The translations under genes and the position numbers were made by a program. This document shows, piece after piece, positions 44,605 through 53,439 of a stretch of 58,511 nt of DNA (within the stretch, counting starts at the first letter, position 1; the number at the start of each line of letters is the position of its first letter). Origin of the DNA: an uncultured Bacteroidota bacterium (GTDB taxonomy: Bacteria > Bacteroidota > Bacteroidia > Flavobacteriales > Flavobacteriaceae); NCBI GenBank assembly GCA_913062555.1, contig CAJXVU010000022.1, forward strand, positions 1 through 58,511. Reading direction: 5' to 3'. The notes under the pieces were generated by a model that saw nothing but the letters and a program-made list of their open reading frames with translations, did no database searches and was not told the origin of the DNA.

Positions 44605-44675
44605 AATAGATAGGACTGAGGCTTAAAAGTCAGACTTAGAATTTTATTTTAATGGACTATTGTTATTTTTGAACT

Positions 44676-45152
44676 ATGTTCCCTAAAAAAAAGACTTATA
44701 CAGTAGATGAGGCGAAGAAGAAATTAGCGTCCTATTGCGCCTACCAAGAACGCTGTCATAAAGAAGTTACTCAAAAATTAAAAGATATGTCTATGATTCC
44801 AGAAGCCATAGATGTTATACTCGTTTATTTATTAGAGCATAATTTTCTAAATGAAGAACGATTTGCCAAATCCTTTGCAAGGGGAAAGTTTAGAATAAAA
44901 AAATGGGGAAAACGTCGGATCTCTTTAGAATTAAAGAAAAGAGAAATTTCTAAGTTCAATATTAATAGTGCTCTTACTGAAATTAACGAAGAAGAATATC
45001 TAGAAACTTTTAATGAATTGGCCGAAAAAAGACTCTTTTATATTAAGGAGGCCAATAAATTAAAACGAAAAAAAAAGCTAGTTGACTATTTACTGTACCG
45101 TGGCTGGGAGTCACCAATGGTATATGAAAAAGTTAATGTATTAATAAAATAA
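44676..45152 (+). CDS. recX: Regulatory protein RecX
   Basis: A 158-residue RecX, a small helical protein that binds and inhibits RecA filaments. The family pattern is seen: YTVDEAKKKLASYCAYQERC, VILVYLLEHNFLNEERFAKS, FARGKFRIKKWGKRRISLEL and a final YLLYRGWESPMVYEKVN. The gene lies 71 bp behind the TonB receptor on the same strand; a recombination modulator so close to recO is notable, although the receptor gene stands between the two. Confidence 0.93.
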   Translation: MFPKKKTYTVDEAKKKLASYCAYQERCHKEVTQKLKDMSMIPEAIDVILVYLLEHNFLNEERFAKSFARGKFRIKKWGKRRISLELKKREISKFNINSALTEINEEEYLETFNELAEKRLFYIKEANKLKRKKKLVDYLLYRGWESPMVYEKVNVLIK

Positions 45153-45186
45153 TCACTAAATTTCATATTAAATAAAACTCTAAAGG

Positions 45187-45750
45187 ATGAGAAAGATACT
45201 TACATTATTAATGTTTTTAAGTTTAACAGCGTCAAATGCACAAGTTCAAAGTGGCGCACAACATTTTTGGAATTCGCTTCAAGAACTTTGTGGCAAAACT
45301 TTTGAAGGCACACTAGAATTGCCTGAAAATGACGAACAATTTGGCGGGAAAAAATTAGTAATGCATGTGCGTTCTTGTAGTGAGAATGTGATAAAGATTC
45401 CTTTTTTTGTTGGTGATGATAAATCGAGAACATGGGTGTTTACAATTAAAGATGATCGTATAACTTTGAAACACGATCATAGACATGAAGATGGGAGCGC
45501 AGATGAAATAACCATGTATGGAGGGACAACTACCAATTCGGGTCAAGAAACAATTCAACTATTTCCTGCGGATGAAGAAACGACTAACTTAATTCCTGCG
45601 GCATCAACTAATGTATGGTGGGTAACATTAAACGATTCGGAGTTCACTTATAATTTGAGACGCTTAGGGACACCACGTGTTTTTCGCGTGAGTTTTGATT
45701 TAAGCAAACCCATAGAAACTCCAGAGGCCCCTTGGGGCTGGAAGGATTAA
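45187..45750 (+). CDS. Secreted protein of unknown function
   Basis: A 187-residue protein with a signal peptide (MRKILTLLMFLSLTASNAQ) and a mature region with a Cys pair (QELCGKTFEG and MHVRSCSENVIKIP) and many His/Asp residues (TLKHDHRHEDGSADEITMYG). It seems a conserved flavobacterial and gammaproteobacterial secreted hypothetical; I know of no function. The His/Asp cluster could bind a metal. It follows recX by 34 bp. A small palindrome (AAGGAT / ATCCTT, 45742-45758) overlaps its stop codon. Confidence 0.75.
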   Translation: MRKILTLLMFLSLTASNAQVQSGAQHFWNSLQELCGKTFEGTLELPENDEQFGGKKLVMHVRSCSENVIKIPFFVGDDKSRTWVFTIKDDRITLKHDHRHEDGSADEITMYGGTTTNSGQETIQLFPADEETTNLIPAASTNVWWVTLNDSEFTYNLRRLGTPRVFRVSFDLSKPIETPEAPWGWKD

Positions 45751-45818
45751 TTATCCTTGAAATATAAATGAAATATAAAAGAGGTGATTGTGATTTTAAT
45801 CGATCTGTTTTTGACCTT

Positions 45819-46913
45819 TTATTTTTGCAATTTAGCACTAGCTTTTGCCTGTTCGTTACGTTCAATTTTATGATCTGGACGGGTCCATTTTGGTTTTTCA
45901 CCTAAAGCTTCAAACTGTGAACTATTAGCTTCTACAGTTTGTGGTTGTACTTTTTTAGTAAATGGTTTTTGCGGGTTTAATCCTAAAGTATCAAACATTT
46001 TCATGTCTTCATTAACATCTGGATTAGGTGTAGTAAGTAACTTATCACCAGCAAATATTGAATTTGCACCAGCAAAGAAACACATCGCTTGACCTTCTCG
46101 ACTCATTTGAGTTCGGCCAGCACTTAATCGTACTTGAGTTTCTGGCATTATAATTCGAGTAGTTGCTACCATGCGAATCATATCCCAGATTTCAACAGGT
46201 TGCTCGTCTTCTAAAGGAGTTCCCTCAACAGCGACTAAGGCATTAATTGGTGTAGATTCTGGTTGTGGATTTAAAGTTGATAACGCCACTAACATTCCGG
46301 CTCTATCTTCTATTTTCTCACCCATTCCAATAATCCCACCACTACAAACGGTGACATTGGTTTTACGAACATTTCCAATGGTGTCTAATCGATCTTGATA
46401 TCCACGAGTGGAAACCACTTCTTTATAATATTCTTCTGAAGAGTCCAAATTATGATTGTATGCATATAACCCAGCTTCTGCTAATCGTTGTGCTTGATTT
46501 TCTGTAATCATACCCAGCGTACAACAAACTTCCATATCTAGTTTATTAATGGTACGAACCATTTCTAAAACTTGATCAAATTCTTCGCCATCTTTAACAT
46601 TACGCCATGCCGCACCCATGCAAACTCTAGAGCTCCCTGTAGATTTTGCGCGTAGAGCCTGAGCCTTTACCTGCTGTACAGTCATGAGGTCATTGCCTTC
46701 AATATTGGTGTGATAACGTGCCGCCTGCGGACAGTACCCACAATCTTCTGAACAGCCTCCTGTTTTGATAGAAAGTAGTGTAGATACTTGTACAACATTT
46801 GGATCGTGATGTAAACGATGAATTGTTGCAGCTTCATACAGCAATTCCATCATAGGCTTATTATATATCTCTAGAATTTCTTCTTTTGTCCAATTGTGTT
46901 TTGTCTCGCTCAT
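45819..46913 (-). CDS. bioB: Biotin synthase
   Basis: A 364-residue radical SAM enzyme that inserts sulfur into dethiobiotin. The 4Fe-4S cluster motif CSEDCGYC is complete (Cys54, 58, 61), followed by QAARYHTNIEG and MGAAWRN. The second cluster ligands and the Arg of VRLSAGRTQMSREGQAMCFF are also present. A charged C-terminal tail (about 330-364) extends past the usual end. A TACTTTTG box (46931-46938, minus strand) lies just before the start. It is separated from the other biotin genes by 1.3 kb. Confidence 0.96.
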   Translation of the reverse strand: MSETKHNWTKEEILEIYNKPMMELLYEAATIHRLHHDPNVVQVSTLLSIKTGGCSEDCGYCPQAARYHTNIEGNDLMTVQQVKAQALRAKSTGSSRVCMGAAWRNVKDGEEFDQVLEMVRTINKLDMEVCCTLGMITENQAQRLAEAGLYAYNHNLDSSEEYYKEVVSTRGYQDRLDTIGNVRKTNVTVCSGGIIGMGEKIEDRAGMLVALSTLNPQPESTPINALVAVEGTPLEDEQPVEIWDMIRMVATTRIIMPETQVRLSAGRTQMSREGQAMCFFAGANSIFAGDKLLTTPNPDVNEDMKMFDTLGLNPQKPFTKKVQPQTVEANSSQFEALGEKPKWTRPDHKIERNEQAKASAKLQK

Positions 46914-46930
46914 TTGAAATGAAATTTTTA

Positions 46931-46938
46931 CAAAAGTA
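46931..46938 (-). promoter_or_regulatory. -7 box (TACTTTTG, minus strand) for bioB
   Basis: Reads TACTTTTG on the minus strand and fits TAnnTTTG; it ends 17 bases before the bioB start codon. No clear -33 TTG. No BirA- or BioR-type palindrome was recognised. Confidence 0.4.
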
Positions 46939-47075
46939 ATTATAATGACTAAGATACCTCAGGTATGTTAGTAAAAATTATCATAAAGATCTGTAAGATT
47001 TCTAAAACTTGACAGGATTCGATATAGTCCTTCGGAAAGATTCAAGATATAGAATAATTAACCTATTTTAGTTTC

Positions 47076-47996
47076 ATGAATAAATTGCAAAAGTTGAGAA
47101 TTGCACTAATTGGATTGGGAGATATTGCTCAAAAGGCATATTTGCCAATTGCAGCTAACCATGCAAAAGTCAGCGCTATACTTTGTACAAGAAATTTACA
47201 GGTATTAAAAAAACTTGCATTGCAATATCGAATTGATGAAGCTTATTCAGATTTAAATACTTTGATTAAACATAGGCCAGATGCTGTAATGATTCATAGT
47301 ACAACCGAAAGTCATTTTGAGCTTGTATTAAAACTATTAAATGCTGAAATCCCGGTGTTTGTAGATAAACCACTTTGTTATTCTATTAAAGAGGTGGAAG
47401 TATTATTGAATTTGGCAACTCAAAAACGAACCCTACTATATATTGGGTTTAATCGTCGTTTTGCACCTCTAATTCAGTCTTTATCACAACAACAACAAAA
47501 ACCGGTTCTAATCGATTGGCAAAAAAACAGGGTTAATTTACCTACAAACCCAAGAGGTTTTGTTTTTGACGATTTTATTCATGTAGCAGATAGTCTTCGG
47601 TTTTTAGCCAAAGGAGCGATTGATAATATTCAGGTATTTTCAAAAAAACAAAAGGGGCAATTGGAAATTTTACAAGTACAATGGCAACAAAATGAGACCT
47701 TGTTAAGTGGCACTATGAATCGCATAAGTGGTGGCGCAGAAGAACGTATTGAATATTATACTCAGGATAACAAATGGCAAATAGACGAATTAGTTTCTGG
47801 AGTTCATTATCAAAACGGAAAACAACATCCGCTAGTTTTTGACAACTGGGAAAATACTTTATATAAACGTGGTTTTATAGGTTTATTTGATGATTGGTTG
47901 AATGCTTTGCAAACAAATAAATTTGATGATAACCGTATTCAGGATATATGGGATACACATGATTTATGTGAATGTATTGTGAGTAAAATTGTTTGA
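47076..47996 (+). CDS. Gfo/Idh/MocA family oxidoreductase
   Basis: A 306-residue NAD(P)-dependent oxidoreductase. The N-terminal Rossmann fold has LRIALIGLGDIAQKAYLPIA, then the family EKP-type segment as IPVFVDKPLCYSIKEVEVLL (with Lys-Pro), and the C-terminal beta-sheet domain. No specific sugar or inositol motif allows a substrate to be named. It is on the opposite strand to the biotin genes and ends just before an extended hairpin. Likely a standalone gene. Confidence 0.88.
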   Translation: MNKLQKLRIALIGLGDIAQKAYLPIAANHAKVSAILCTRNLQVLKKLALQYRIDEAYSDLNTLIKHRPDAVMIHSTTESHFELVLKLLNAEIPVFVDKPLCYSIKEVEVLLNLATQKRTLLYIGFNRRFAPLIQSLSQQQQKPVLIDWQKNRVNLPTNPRGFVFDDFIHVADSLRFLAKGAIDNIQVFSKKQKGQLEILQVQWQQNETLLSGTMNRISGGAEERIEYYTQDNKWQIDELVSGVHYQNGKQHPLVFDNWENTLYKRGFIGLFDDWLNALQTNKFDDNRIQDIWDTHDLCECIVSKIV

Positions 47997-47997
47997 T

Positions 47998-48036
47998 ACA
48001 ATATAAAATCCGCTTCTAAAGCGGATTTTATATTGT
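47998..48036. terminator. Perfect 18-bp bidirectional terminator hairpin
   Basis: The arms ACAATATAAAATCCGCTT (47998-48015) and its exact complement (48019-48036) enclose a 3-nt loop (CTA). The A- and T-rich outer halves supply a U-tract in both directions, so it can end the Gfo/Idh/MocA transcript and that of the opposite strand. The left arm begins one base after the stop codon. Confidence 0.85.
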
Positions 48037-48041
48037 AATAT

Positions 48042-48158
48042 TTATTCAGAATCTTTAGAGTCGTCTATGATTTCTGTGATTTCTGAGACTTCAGGATCTG
48101 CTTTTTGATCTTTACCTTTTAAATATTCCGGTAATTCCATTCCAGCCATGTTAAACAT
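48042..48158 (-). CDS. Possible 38-residue acidic small protein or gene remnant
   Basis: A short minus-strand frame encodes MFNMAGMELPEYLKGKDQK followed by a very acidic tail (about 12 Asp/Glu in the last 20 residues) and ends at a TAA 5 bp before the hairpin arm. A stop codon lies three codons upstream of the ATG. The look of the segment is that of the C-terminus of a larger protein, which suggests a remnant. Its neat position between the hairpin and the ketoacyl synthase gene could also mean a real micropeptide. No family is recognised. Confidence 0.4.
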   Translation of the reverse strand: MFNMAGMELPEYLKGKDQKADPEVSEITEIIDDSKDSE

Positions 48159-48199
48159 TTCTTGTAATCAATTTCAGTAAAACAGAATTAAAAAAAGTG

Positions 48200-49372
48200 C
48201 TATTTTGAAAGTAATATGGTCACTGCATTTCCTCCAAATCCAACAGCATTTATGAGTATATTATTGATACGCTTAGGGGGCGTTCCTTTAGAAAAAGGGG
48301 AAGGTACGAATTGTTGGTTTTGGAGCATTAATATTGCAAACTCAATACTTAGCATTCCAGAAGTACCTAAAGTATGACCTACTTTCCACTTATTAGTAGT
48401 CAAAGAAGGAATTTTGCTACAAAAAACTTTTTTAATTGCATTAATTTCTGCAAAATCTCCTTTAACCGTTCCTGGTGTATGGGTAATGATAATATCAATG
48501 TCGTCTGGTGAAATTTCTCCTAATGCCATGCGCATTGAACGCTGGAAACAGGTGCCTTCAGCCGATAATGATACATTGTGTTCTAAGATTTCGGTAGCGT
48601 AACCAAGGCCTTTAATAATCGCTAGAGCATTTGCTTGTACTCCTTGTTCTAAACAAGCCATAGAGGCACCTTCGCCAAGCACCATTGAATTTCTTGTTTT
48701 GTCTAGATCTAAAGCACGACAAGGGTAGTCGGAATTGGAGGTCGAATAGATTTTTAAGGCTTGCATTTGTGCAACGGTAAATGGTGTTAATGGCGCTTCA
48801 CTTCCACCCACTAAAAATTTAGAGCACATTCCAGAGTTGATCCATGCAATGCCATTTAACATAGCATGTAGTGCTGTTGAGCAGGTTATAGAATGAGAAA
48901 TCTCTGGGCCTTGAGTTTGTAAATCGTGCGCCACCCATGACGAAATATTTCCTAAGGTTGTTGTTGGAGATGCTAATGTTTCGGCAGTGTGTGAATTTAA
49001 AAACTGGTCGTAATAAGTTTCAAAAAGTTGAGTTGCACCACGTGACGATCCTATATTTATTCCAAAGTTATCGCGGGCATTCCATTCTGCTTTTTGAATA
49101 GCCTCACGAGCAGCATAAATGGCAAATAACACGGTGTCATCTAAGGATTTGTATTTAGCATCAGAATGTCTTAGACTTTCAATCTCTTGTTTGGCTCCCA
49201 AAGGAAGTTTGGCAACGAACGCACTGAAATTTGGAAATGCTTTATTTGCAATACAATGTGTATTGTTTTGATAGTTTTTCCAGGTCTCTTCTAATGAAAT
49301 TCCTAAAGGAGACACAGAAGCAATAGCTGTAATGGAGATGGGTTGTTGCAAGCGTTTTTTAATTTTCAACAA
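48200..49372 (-). CDS. Beta-ketoacyl synthase (FabF-like)
   Basis: A 390-residue ketoacyl-ACP synthase. The Cys-His-His triad is complete: Cys164 in ITCSTALHAMLNG, His in IITHTPGTVKGD and His in GHTLGTSGMLSIE. The N-terminus (ISITAIASVSPLGISLEETW) and the C-terminal NAVGFGGNAVTILL are normal for the family. It is not next to acpP or fabF-type fatty acid genes. Its position between bioB and the bioA operon suggests a role in making the pimeloyl chain for biotin, but an unrelated specialised lipid role is equally possible. Confidence 0.88.
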   Translation of the reverse strand: MLKIKKRLQQPISITAIASVSPLGISLEETWKNYQNNTHCIANKAFPNFSAFVAKLPLGAKQEIESLRHSDAKYKSLDDTVLFAIYAAREAIQKAEWNARDNFGINIGSSRGATQLFETYYDQFLNSHTAETLASPTTTLGNISSWVAHDLQTQGPEISHSITCSTALHAMLNGIAWINSGMCSKFLVGGSEAPLTPFTVAQMQALKIYSTSNSDYPCRALDLDKTRNSMVLGEGASMACLEQGVQANALAIIKGLGYATEILEHNVSLSAEGTCFQRSMRMALGEISPDDIDIIITHTPGTVKGDFAEINAIKKVFCSKIPSLTTNKWKVGHTLGTSGMLSIEFAILMLQNQQFVPSPFSKGTPPKRINNILINAVGFGGNAVTILLSK

Positions 49373-49578
49373 AAATAAGACTTATGGATTTTAAATCTCA
49401 TTTTTTTTGAACTTGAAAGCGAAAATTATAAGGCATGTAACAAATGCATCAGTTTTACTACCTATCTTTAAAGAAATAACAGCAGAATTATTAATCAACG
49501 CAATTAAAAACAGAAGTTATTGTACTTTAGGATATCAAGTGACGATTAATAGTTATAAATCAATAGAGAGCTATACAT

Positions 49579-50010
49579 ATGGAAACACAACAGAAGAAAA
49601 GTTGGTGGGGTAGAAATTGGCCATGGGTATTACCCGTAGGGGGCTGTTTAACAGTAATTCTCCTGTTTGTATTTGGAGTTGGCGCTATATTTTTTGGGGT
49701 CACCAAGGCTTTAAAAAATTCCACACCTTATGAATATACCGTAGAATTAGCAACAAATGATCGGCAAGTAATTGCTGTACTGGGAGATGATATCGATACC
49801 GATGGTATGTTTAGTGGGAGTATTTCGCTTGATGATGATGGTGGAGAGGCGGACTTTGTAATTCCGTTAAAAGGCGAAAAAGGAAAAGGCTCATTGGTGG
49901 TTAAAGCCAAAAAAATTGACGGGGAATGGGTTTATGAAAAATTACATGTGCTTATCAAAGATACTCAGGAGCAAATTAATTTACTGGATAAAACTTTAGA
50001 AGGTATTTAA
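49579..50010 (+). CDS. Coa1 family (cytochrome c oxidase assembly factor-like) protein
   Basis: A 143-residue protein with one N-terminal membrane span (about 15-40: WPWVLPVGGCLTVILLFVFG) and a Coa1-like domain (SISLDDDGGEADFVIPLKGE, then KGSLVVKAKKIDGEWVYEKL). In mitochondria Coa1 helps to assemble cytochrome oxidase; the bacterial homologues are uncharacterised. It is inserted in the opposite direction between the ketoacyl synthase and bioA and ends 14 bp from the bioA stop. An upstream TTG-start frame at 49407 is not convincing. Confidence 0.82.
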   Translation: METQQKKSWWGRNWPWVLPVGGCLTVILLFVFGVGAIFFGVTKALKNSTPYEYTVELATNDRQVIAVLGDDIDTDGMFSGSISLDDDGGEADFVIPLKGEKGKGSLVVKAKKIDGEWVYEKLHVLIKDTQEQINLLDKTLEGI

Positions 50011-50023
50011 GGGATTACTGTAT

Positions 50024-51289
50024 TTAAATTATTTCTAAAGCATCTTCAATGCTGCGATATACTTTTTCTAATTGAGTATTTGTAATTACATAAGGCGCTA
50101 AAATATAAATGGTGTTTCCTAAGGGTCGTAAACAGACGCCATTGTTCATGAAAAACTTAAACAATTTGTTTCTTAAATCGCCATAACGATCCATTTCTAT
50201 ATTTAAATCGAGAGCGTAAATAACACCTAACTGACGGGTTTCAGCAACTTTGGGATGATTTTTTATGTGGTTATCAAACGCCTGATGTGAAGCGCTAATA
50301 CGAGATATATTATCTTGAAATTCTTTAGACTCTAATAATTCAATCCCTGCTAAAGCAGCAGTACAGGCAATAGGATTTGCAGAATAGGTATGTCCGTGAA
50401 AAAAGCCCTTAGAAATATCATCACTTAAAAAAGCTTCATAAATTTTCTGAGAACAAGATGTTATTGCCATAGGAACCATACCTCCGGTTAAAGATTTTGC
50501 TAGACAGATAATATCGGGTTGCTCTGTTAAATGTTCAGACGCAAAATGTTTCCCTGTTTTTCCAAAGCCAGTCATCACTTCGTCTGCAATGGCTAACACA
50601 TGGTGTTGCTTAATAATGCTTATTAATTCATTTAAAAGGGATGCATCATACATTTTCATAGCTGCGGCACCTTGAACTAAAGGTTCATAAATAAACGCGG
50701 CAACGTTCTCCGTAGAAAGGAGTTCACTTAGTTGTTGTTTAACGATTTCAAAATTGCTTTTTGTTGGGACAGGGATTCGTGCCACATCAATGAAAAACTC
50801 TTCAAAAGGGCCATTGTATATTGATAATCCGGACACACTCATAGCGCCAAAAGTATCGCCATGAAATCCGCCTTCTAAAGCGATAATTTTACTTCTTTTT
50901 TCGCCCCTATTAAAATGATATTGTAATGCCATTTTGATGGCTACATCAACCGAGGTAGAGCCATTATCACTAAAAAATAATTTATTTTGATTCTCGGGAA
51001 GAATTTTAATGAGTCTTTCCGATAATTTTATGGCAGGTTCATGGGTGAATCCTGCAAACACAACATGGTCCAATTGGAGCATCTGCTCATGAATTTTTTC
51101 AATAATATAGTCATTACTATGTCCATACATACAAGTGTACCAAGACGCAATACCATCAATATATTCGTTTCCTTTGTCGTCATACAACACGGCGCCCTTA
51201 GCTTTGGTAATCGCCAGATGATTTGGATGTAATTTATGCTGTGTTAATGGGTGCCACAGGTGTTTCTTATCGCGTTCTTGTAAAGACAT
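50024..51289 (-). CDS. bioA: Adenosylmethionine-8-amino-7-oxononanoate transaminase
   Basis: A 421-residue PLP-dependent class III transaminase that converts KAPA to DAPA with SAM as amino donor. It opens with HLWHPLTQHK, and has GIASWYTCMYGHSN, the Asp of AIADEVMTGFGKTG and the PLP Lys in LAKSLTGGMVPMA. The length is typical. Its ATG directly follows the stop of the membrane protein gene, so it is the last gene of the tight operon bioF-DUF2007-bioD-membrane protein-bioA. Confidence 0.96.
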   Translation of the reverse strand: MSLQERDKKHLWHPLTQHKLHPNHLAITKAKGAVLYDDKGNEYIDGIASWYTCMYGHSNDYIIEKIHEQMLQLDHVVFAGFTHEPAIKLSERLIKILPENQNKLFFSDNGSTSVDVAIKMALQYHFNRGEKRSKIIALEGGFHGDTFGAMSVSGLSIYNGPFEEFFIDVARIPVPTKSNFEIVKQQLSELLSTENVAAFIYEPLVQGAAAMKMYDASLLNELISIIKQHHVLAIADEVMTGFGKTGKHFASEHLTEQPDIICLAKSLTGGMVPMAITSCSQKIYEAFLSDDISKGFFHGHTYSANPIACTAALAGIELLESKEFQDNISRISASHQAFDNHIKNHPKVAETRQLGVIYALDLNIEMDRYGDLRNKLFKFFMNNGVCLRPLGNTIYILAPYVITNTQLEKVYRSIEDALEII

Positions 51290-52411
51290 TTATTTGCTAT
51301 TGAAAAGATAGGTCAAATGTACAATACTAATACATAAAACCACTCCTAAATAAGCCACAAACAACAGCCACATTACCGATATAGCAAAGAGATGAGACAT
51401 GGTGTTGGGGAATACAAGGATTAGTTCTGAAAAAAGGACAGCAATGCCATAGACCATCCATGTGGTTTTAGTTATTTTTTGAGGCATTTCTACCCAAATA
51501 AAAGGGATGAAAAGCCCTAAAAATAATAAATGAAGCCAGGCAATTAGAATGAAGCGATTGTCTTCAACGAGTAAAGCAACCGTTGGAATGCTGCCTACTA
51601 TATTTGCAAAAGCAATAGTTAGAAGGATTCCATAAAGTATTCTATATTCCTTTTTTGATGCTAGAAAAGCCTTTTTCAATGATAAAATGAGCAGGAAAAG
51701 AAAAATGGACCCTAAGCCACCAACAACATTAATACTCCAATGATTAAAACTGTAATCCAGTGAATGCGCATAGAGACAAACAAGGCTTAAGGTGATGATG
51801 ATAAGATGTTTTTTATTAAGAATTACGGTTGATTTTTGTAATAATCCAGCAAGTAACCATAAAAATAAAGATCCGAAATATTGAAAATGTAAATAGAAGA
51901 AAATAGCTTGCTGATACCATGGAGAATCCTGCATTTCCATTGCCATTAAAGGCCCTAAACAATAGGGGCCAATCGAGGATATGAAATGAAAAATAATGCC
52001 TATTTTTATTAAAGAGACAATGAACTTATTACCTTTTAATCGTTTCCATAATCTGATTAGTAATATATAGCTCAGCCATAAATGAAGGGTAGAAAATAAA
52101 ATTGTAAACAGGGCGTATCCTTGAATAATAAATGCCACTAGCATCACTGCTACACAAACTTGAAGTGCGATATAATACCTAAAAGAAATTCGGTCTATAC
52201 CCTTAGTAAAGTTGGTCCAAAGTAGAACAATTAGAGCATTAAATAAAAGACCTAAAAGCATCACATGCGAATGGGAGTGCAACACATTTTTTAACGGAAA
52301 TTCAGGAATTGCCTCAGCAAAGGCATATCGCAATACTAAACCTAAAGCAGCACCTAGAAATCCGAAAAGGACAGGGTAAAACCAGAGATGTTTTGTTGTA
52401 ATGGGCTTCAT
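51290..52411 (-). CDS. Multi-span membrane protein with His-rich helix, inside the bio operon
   Basis: A 373-residue protein with about ten to eleven predicted spans. Conserved-looking His residues sit in several helices: LHSHSHVMLLGLLFNALIVL (residues about 44-63), FYLHFQYFGSLFLWLLAGLL, and IAWLHLLFLGLFIPFIWVE. His residues on several helices are the pattern of heme-copper oxidase/NorB-like proteins, but full ligand sets were not shown. It starts directly after bioD and abuts bioA with no gap, so it is translated with the biotin genes. A role in vitamin transport or in a heme-dependent step is open; the function is unknown. Confidence 0.75.
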   Translation of the reverse strand: MKPITTKHLWFYPVLFGFLGAALGLVLRYAFAEAIPEFPLKNVLHSHSHVMLLGLLFNALIVLLWTNFTKGIDRISFRYYIALQVCVAVMLVAFIIQGYALFTILFSTLHLWLSYILLIRLWKRLKGNKFIVSLIKIGIIFHFISSIGPYCLGPLMAMEMQDSPWYQQAIFFYLHFQYFGSLFLWLLAGLLQKSTVILNKKHLIIITLSLVCLYAHSLDYSFNHWSINVVGGLGSIFLFLLILSLKKAFLASKKEYRILYGILLTIAFANIVGSIPTVALLVEDNRFILIAWLHLLFLGLFIPFIWVEMPQKITKTTWMVYGIAVLFSELILVFPNTMSHLFAISVMWLLFVAYLGVVLCISIVHLTYLFNSK

Positions 52412-53029
52412 CTATAATTTTTCTAATCTTGCTCTAAATAAATCAGCGTATTCTTTAATTACATTAGTGTCAAAATAAGGCTCTTCGTCCACCCGACCAA
52501 TGATGGGAACATTCGTCATTTTTGAAATGATATGTTCAGTGGTTTTATGTTCGTTTCCCGAAAATATAATAGCAACCTCAAAGCCTTTTGATTTAAGAGT
52601 ATTCACTGTTAGGAGTGTGTGGTTAATGCTGCCTAAATAATGTCTGGACACTACTATCACTTTATAATTTGCTTGGATAATATCTAGAATTGTTTGAGTC
52701 TCGTTTAAGGGAACCAATAAGCCTCCGGCCCCTTCAATGACCAGGTGGTTCTTAGTTTTGGGAATTTTAATTTTTCTTAAATCAATTGAAACACCATCAA
52801 TTTCAGCTGCTGCATGAGGACTCATTGGGGTATCTAATGCATAACTGTTGGGATGAAATTTTGAGGTCGTATTGGAGATTAATTGTTCTACTTTTTTAGT
52901 ATCACACTGATCTAATTCTCCCGCTTGTACAGGTTTCCAATAATCGGCTTTTAGAGCTTCAATAACAATAGCTGAAACTATTGTTTTTCCAACATCAGTT
53001 GAAATTCCTGTGATGAATATTTTTTTCAT
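52412..53029 (-). CDS. bioD: Dethiobiotin synthetase
   Basis: A 205-residue ATP-dependent carboxylase that closes the ureido ring of dethiobiotin. The P-loop is TGISTDVGKT (about 7-16); the DAPA/CO2-binding Lys of KPVQAG is at about 32; the PMSPHAAAE and IEGAGGLLVPL motifs are all present. The ATG overlaps the stop of the DUF2007 gene by 4 bp (ATGA). Standard length and motif order make the call firm. Confidence 0.95.
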   Translation of the reverse strand: MKKIFITGISTDVGKTIVSAIVIEALKADYWKPVQAGELDQCDTKKVEQLISNTTSKFHPNSYALDTPMSPHAAAEIDGVSIDLRKIKIPKTKNHLVIEGAGGLLVPLNETQTILDIIQANYKVIVVSRHYLGSINHTLLTVNTLKSKGFEVAIIFSGNEHKTTEHIISKMTNVPIIGRVDEEPYFDTNVIKEYADLFRARLEKL

Positions 53030-53439
53030 TTTAAATCAAATTCTTTATTACAATCTTCACATTTATACTTGTATTTGCTGTGAAAAGGTAATGTTCCAAA
53101 TAGAAACCCAAGAATGAAAGCAAAAAAGGATTTAATGTCTTTAATAGTTGAAAAAAGGGACACTTTTTTACTATTACATTTTGGGCATTCAATAAGCTCT
53201 CCTTCATCGCCAATAGAATATTTCTCAATAGATTTGAGTATGTTTTCAGCTTCTTCCGATTGACTGGTTAATACTTTAAGTTTTACACCGCCAATTGCAT
53301 TACTGATCAATGGATCAGTATCAATAGTTAAATTGTCTGATAGATAAACTTGGATGCCATCTGCTTCTAAACGCCCTTTTATTATTTGGGCTTCTGAAGA
53401 ATATTGAAACTTGGCAATCGTTTTAAATGTTTCATTCAT
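53026..53439 (-). CDS. DUF2007-type signal-transducing-like protein with zinc ribbon
   Basis: A 137-residue protein. The first 65 residues form a DUF2007 domain (FKTIAKFQYSSEAQIIKGRL, DGIQVYLSDN). The C-terminal half has four Cys in CPKCNSKK ... CEDCNKEF, framing a short hydrophobic stretch (FFAFILGFLFGTLPF). DUF2007 is a small domain found as a standalone in many bacteria and may sense or bind a ligand. It is embedded between bioF and bioD with ATGA overlaps on both sides, so it is made together with the biotin enzymes. Confidence 0.82.
   Translation of the reverse strand: MNETFKTIAKFQYSSEAQIIKGRLEADGIQVYLSDNLTIDTDPLISNAIGGVKLKVLTSQSEEAENILKSIEKYSIGDEGELIECPKCNSKKVSLFSTIKDIKSFFAFILGFLFGTLPFHSKYKYKCEDCNKEFDLK

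Noticed and set aside
49407..49613. 68-codon plus-strand frame before the Coa1-like gene
   Set aside because: It begins with TTG, has no recognised similarity or signal, and overlaps the better-supported gene start at 49579 in another frame.
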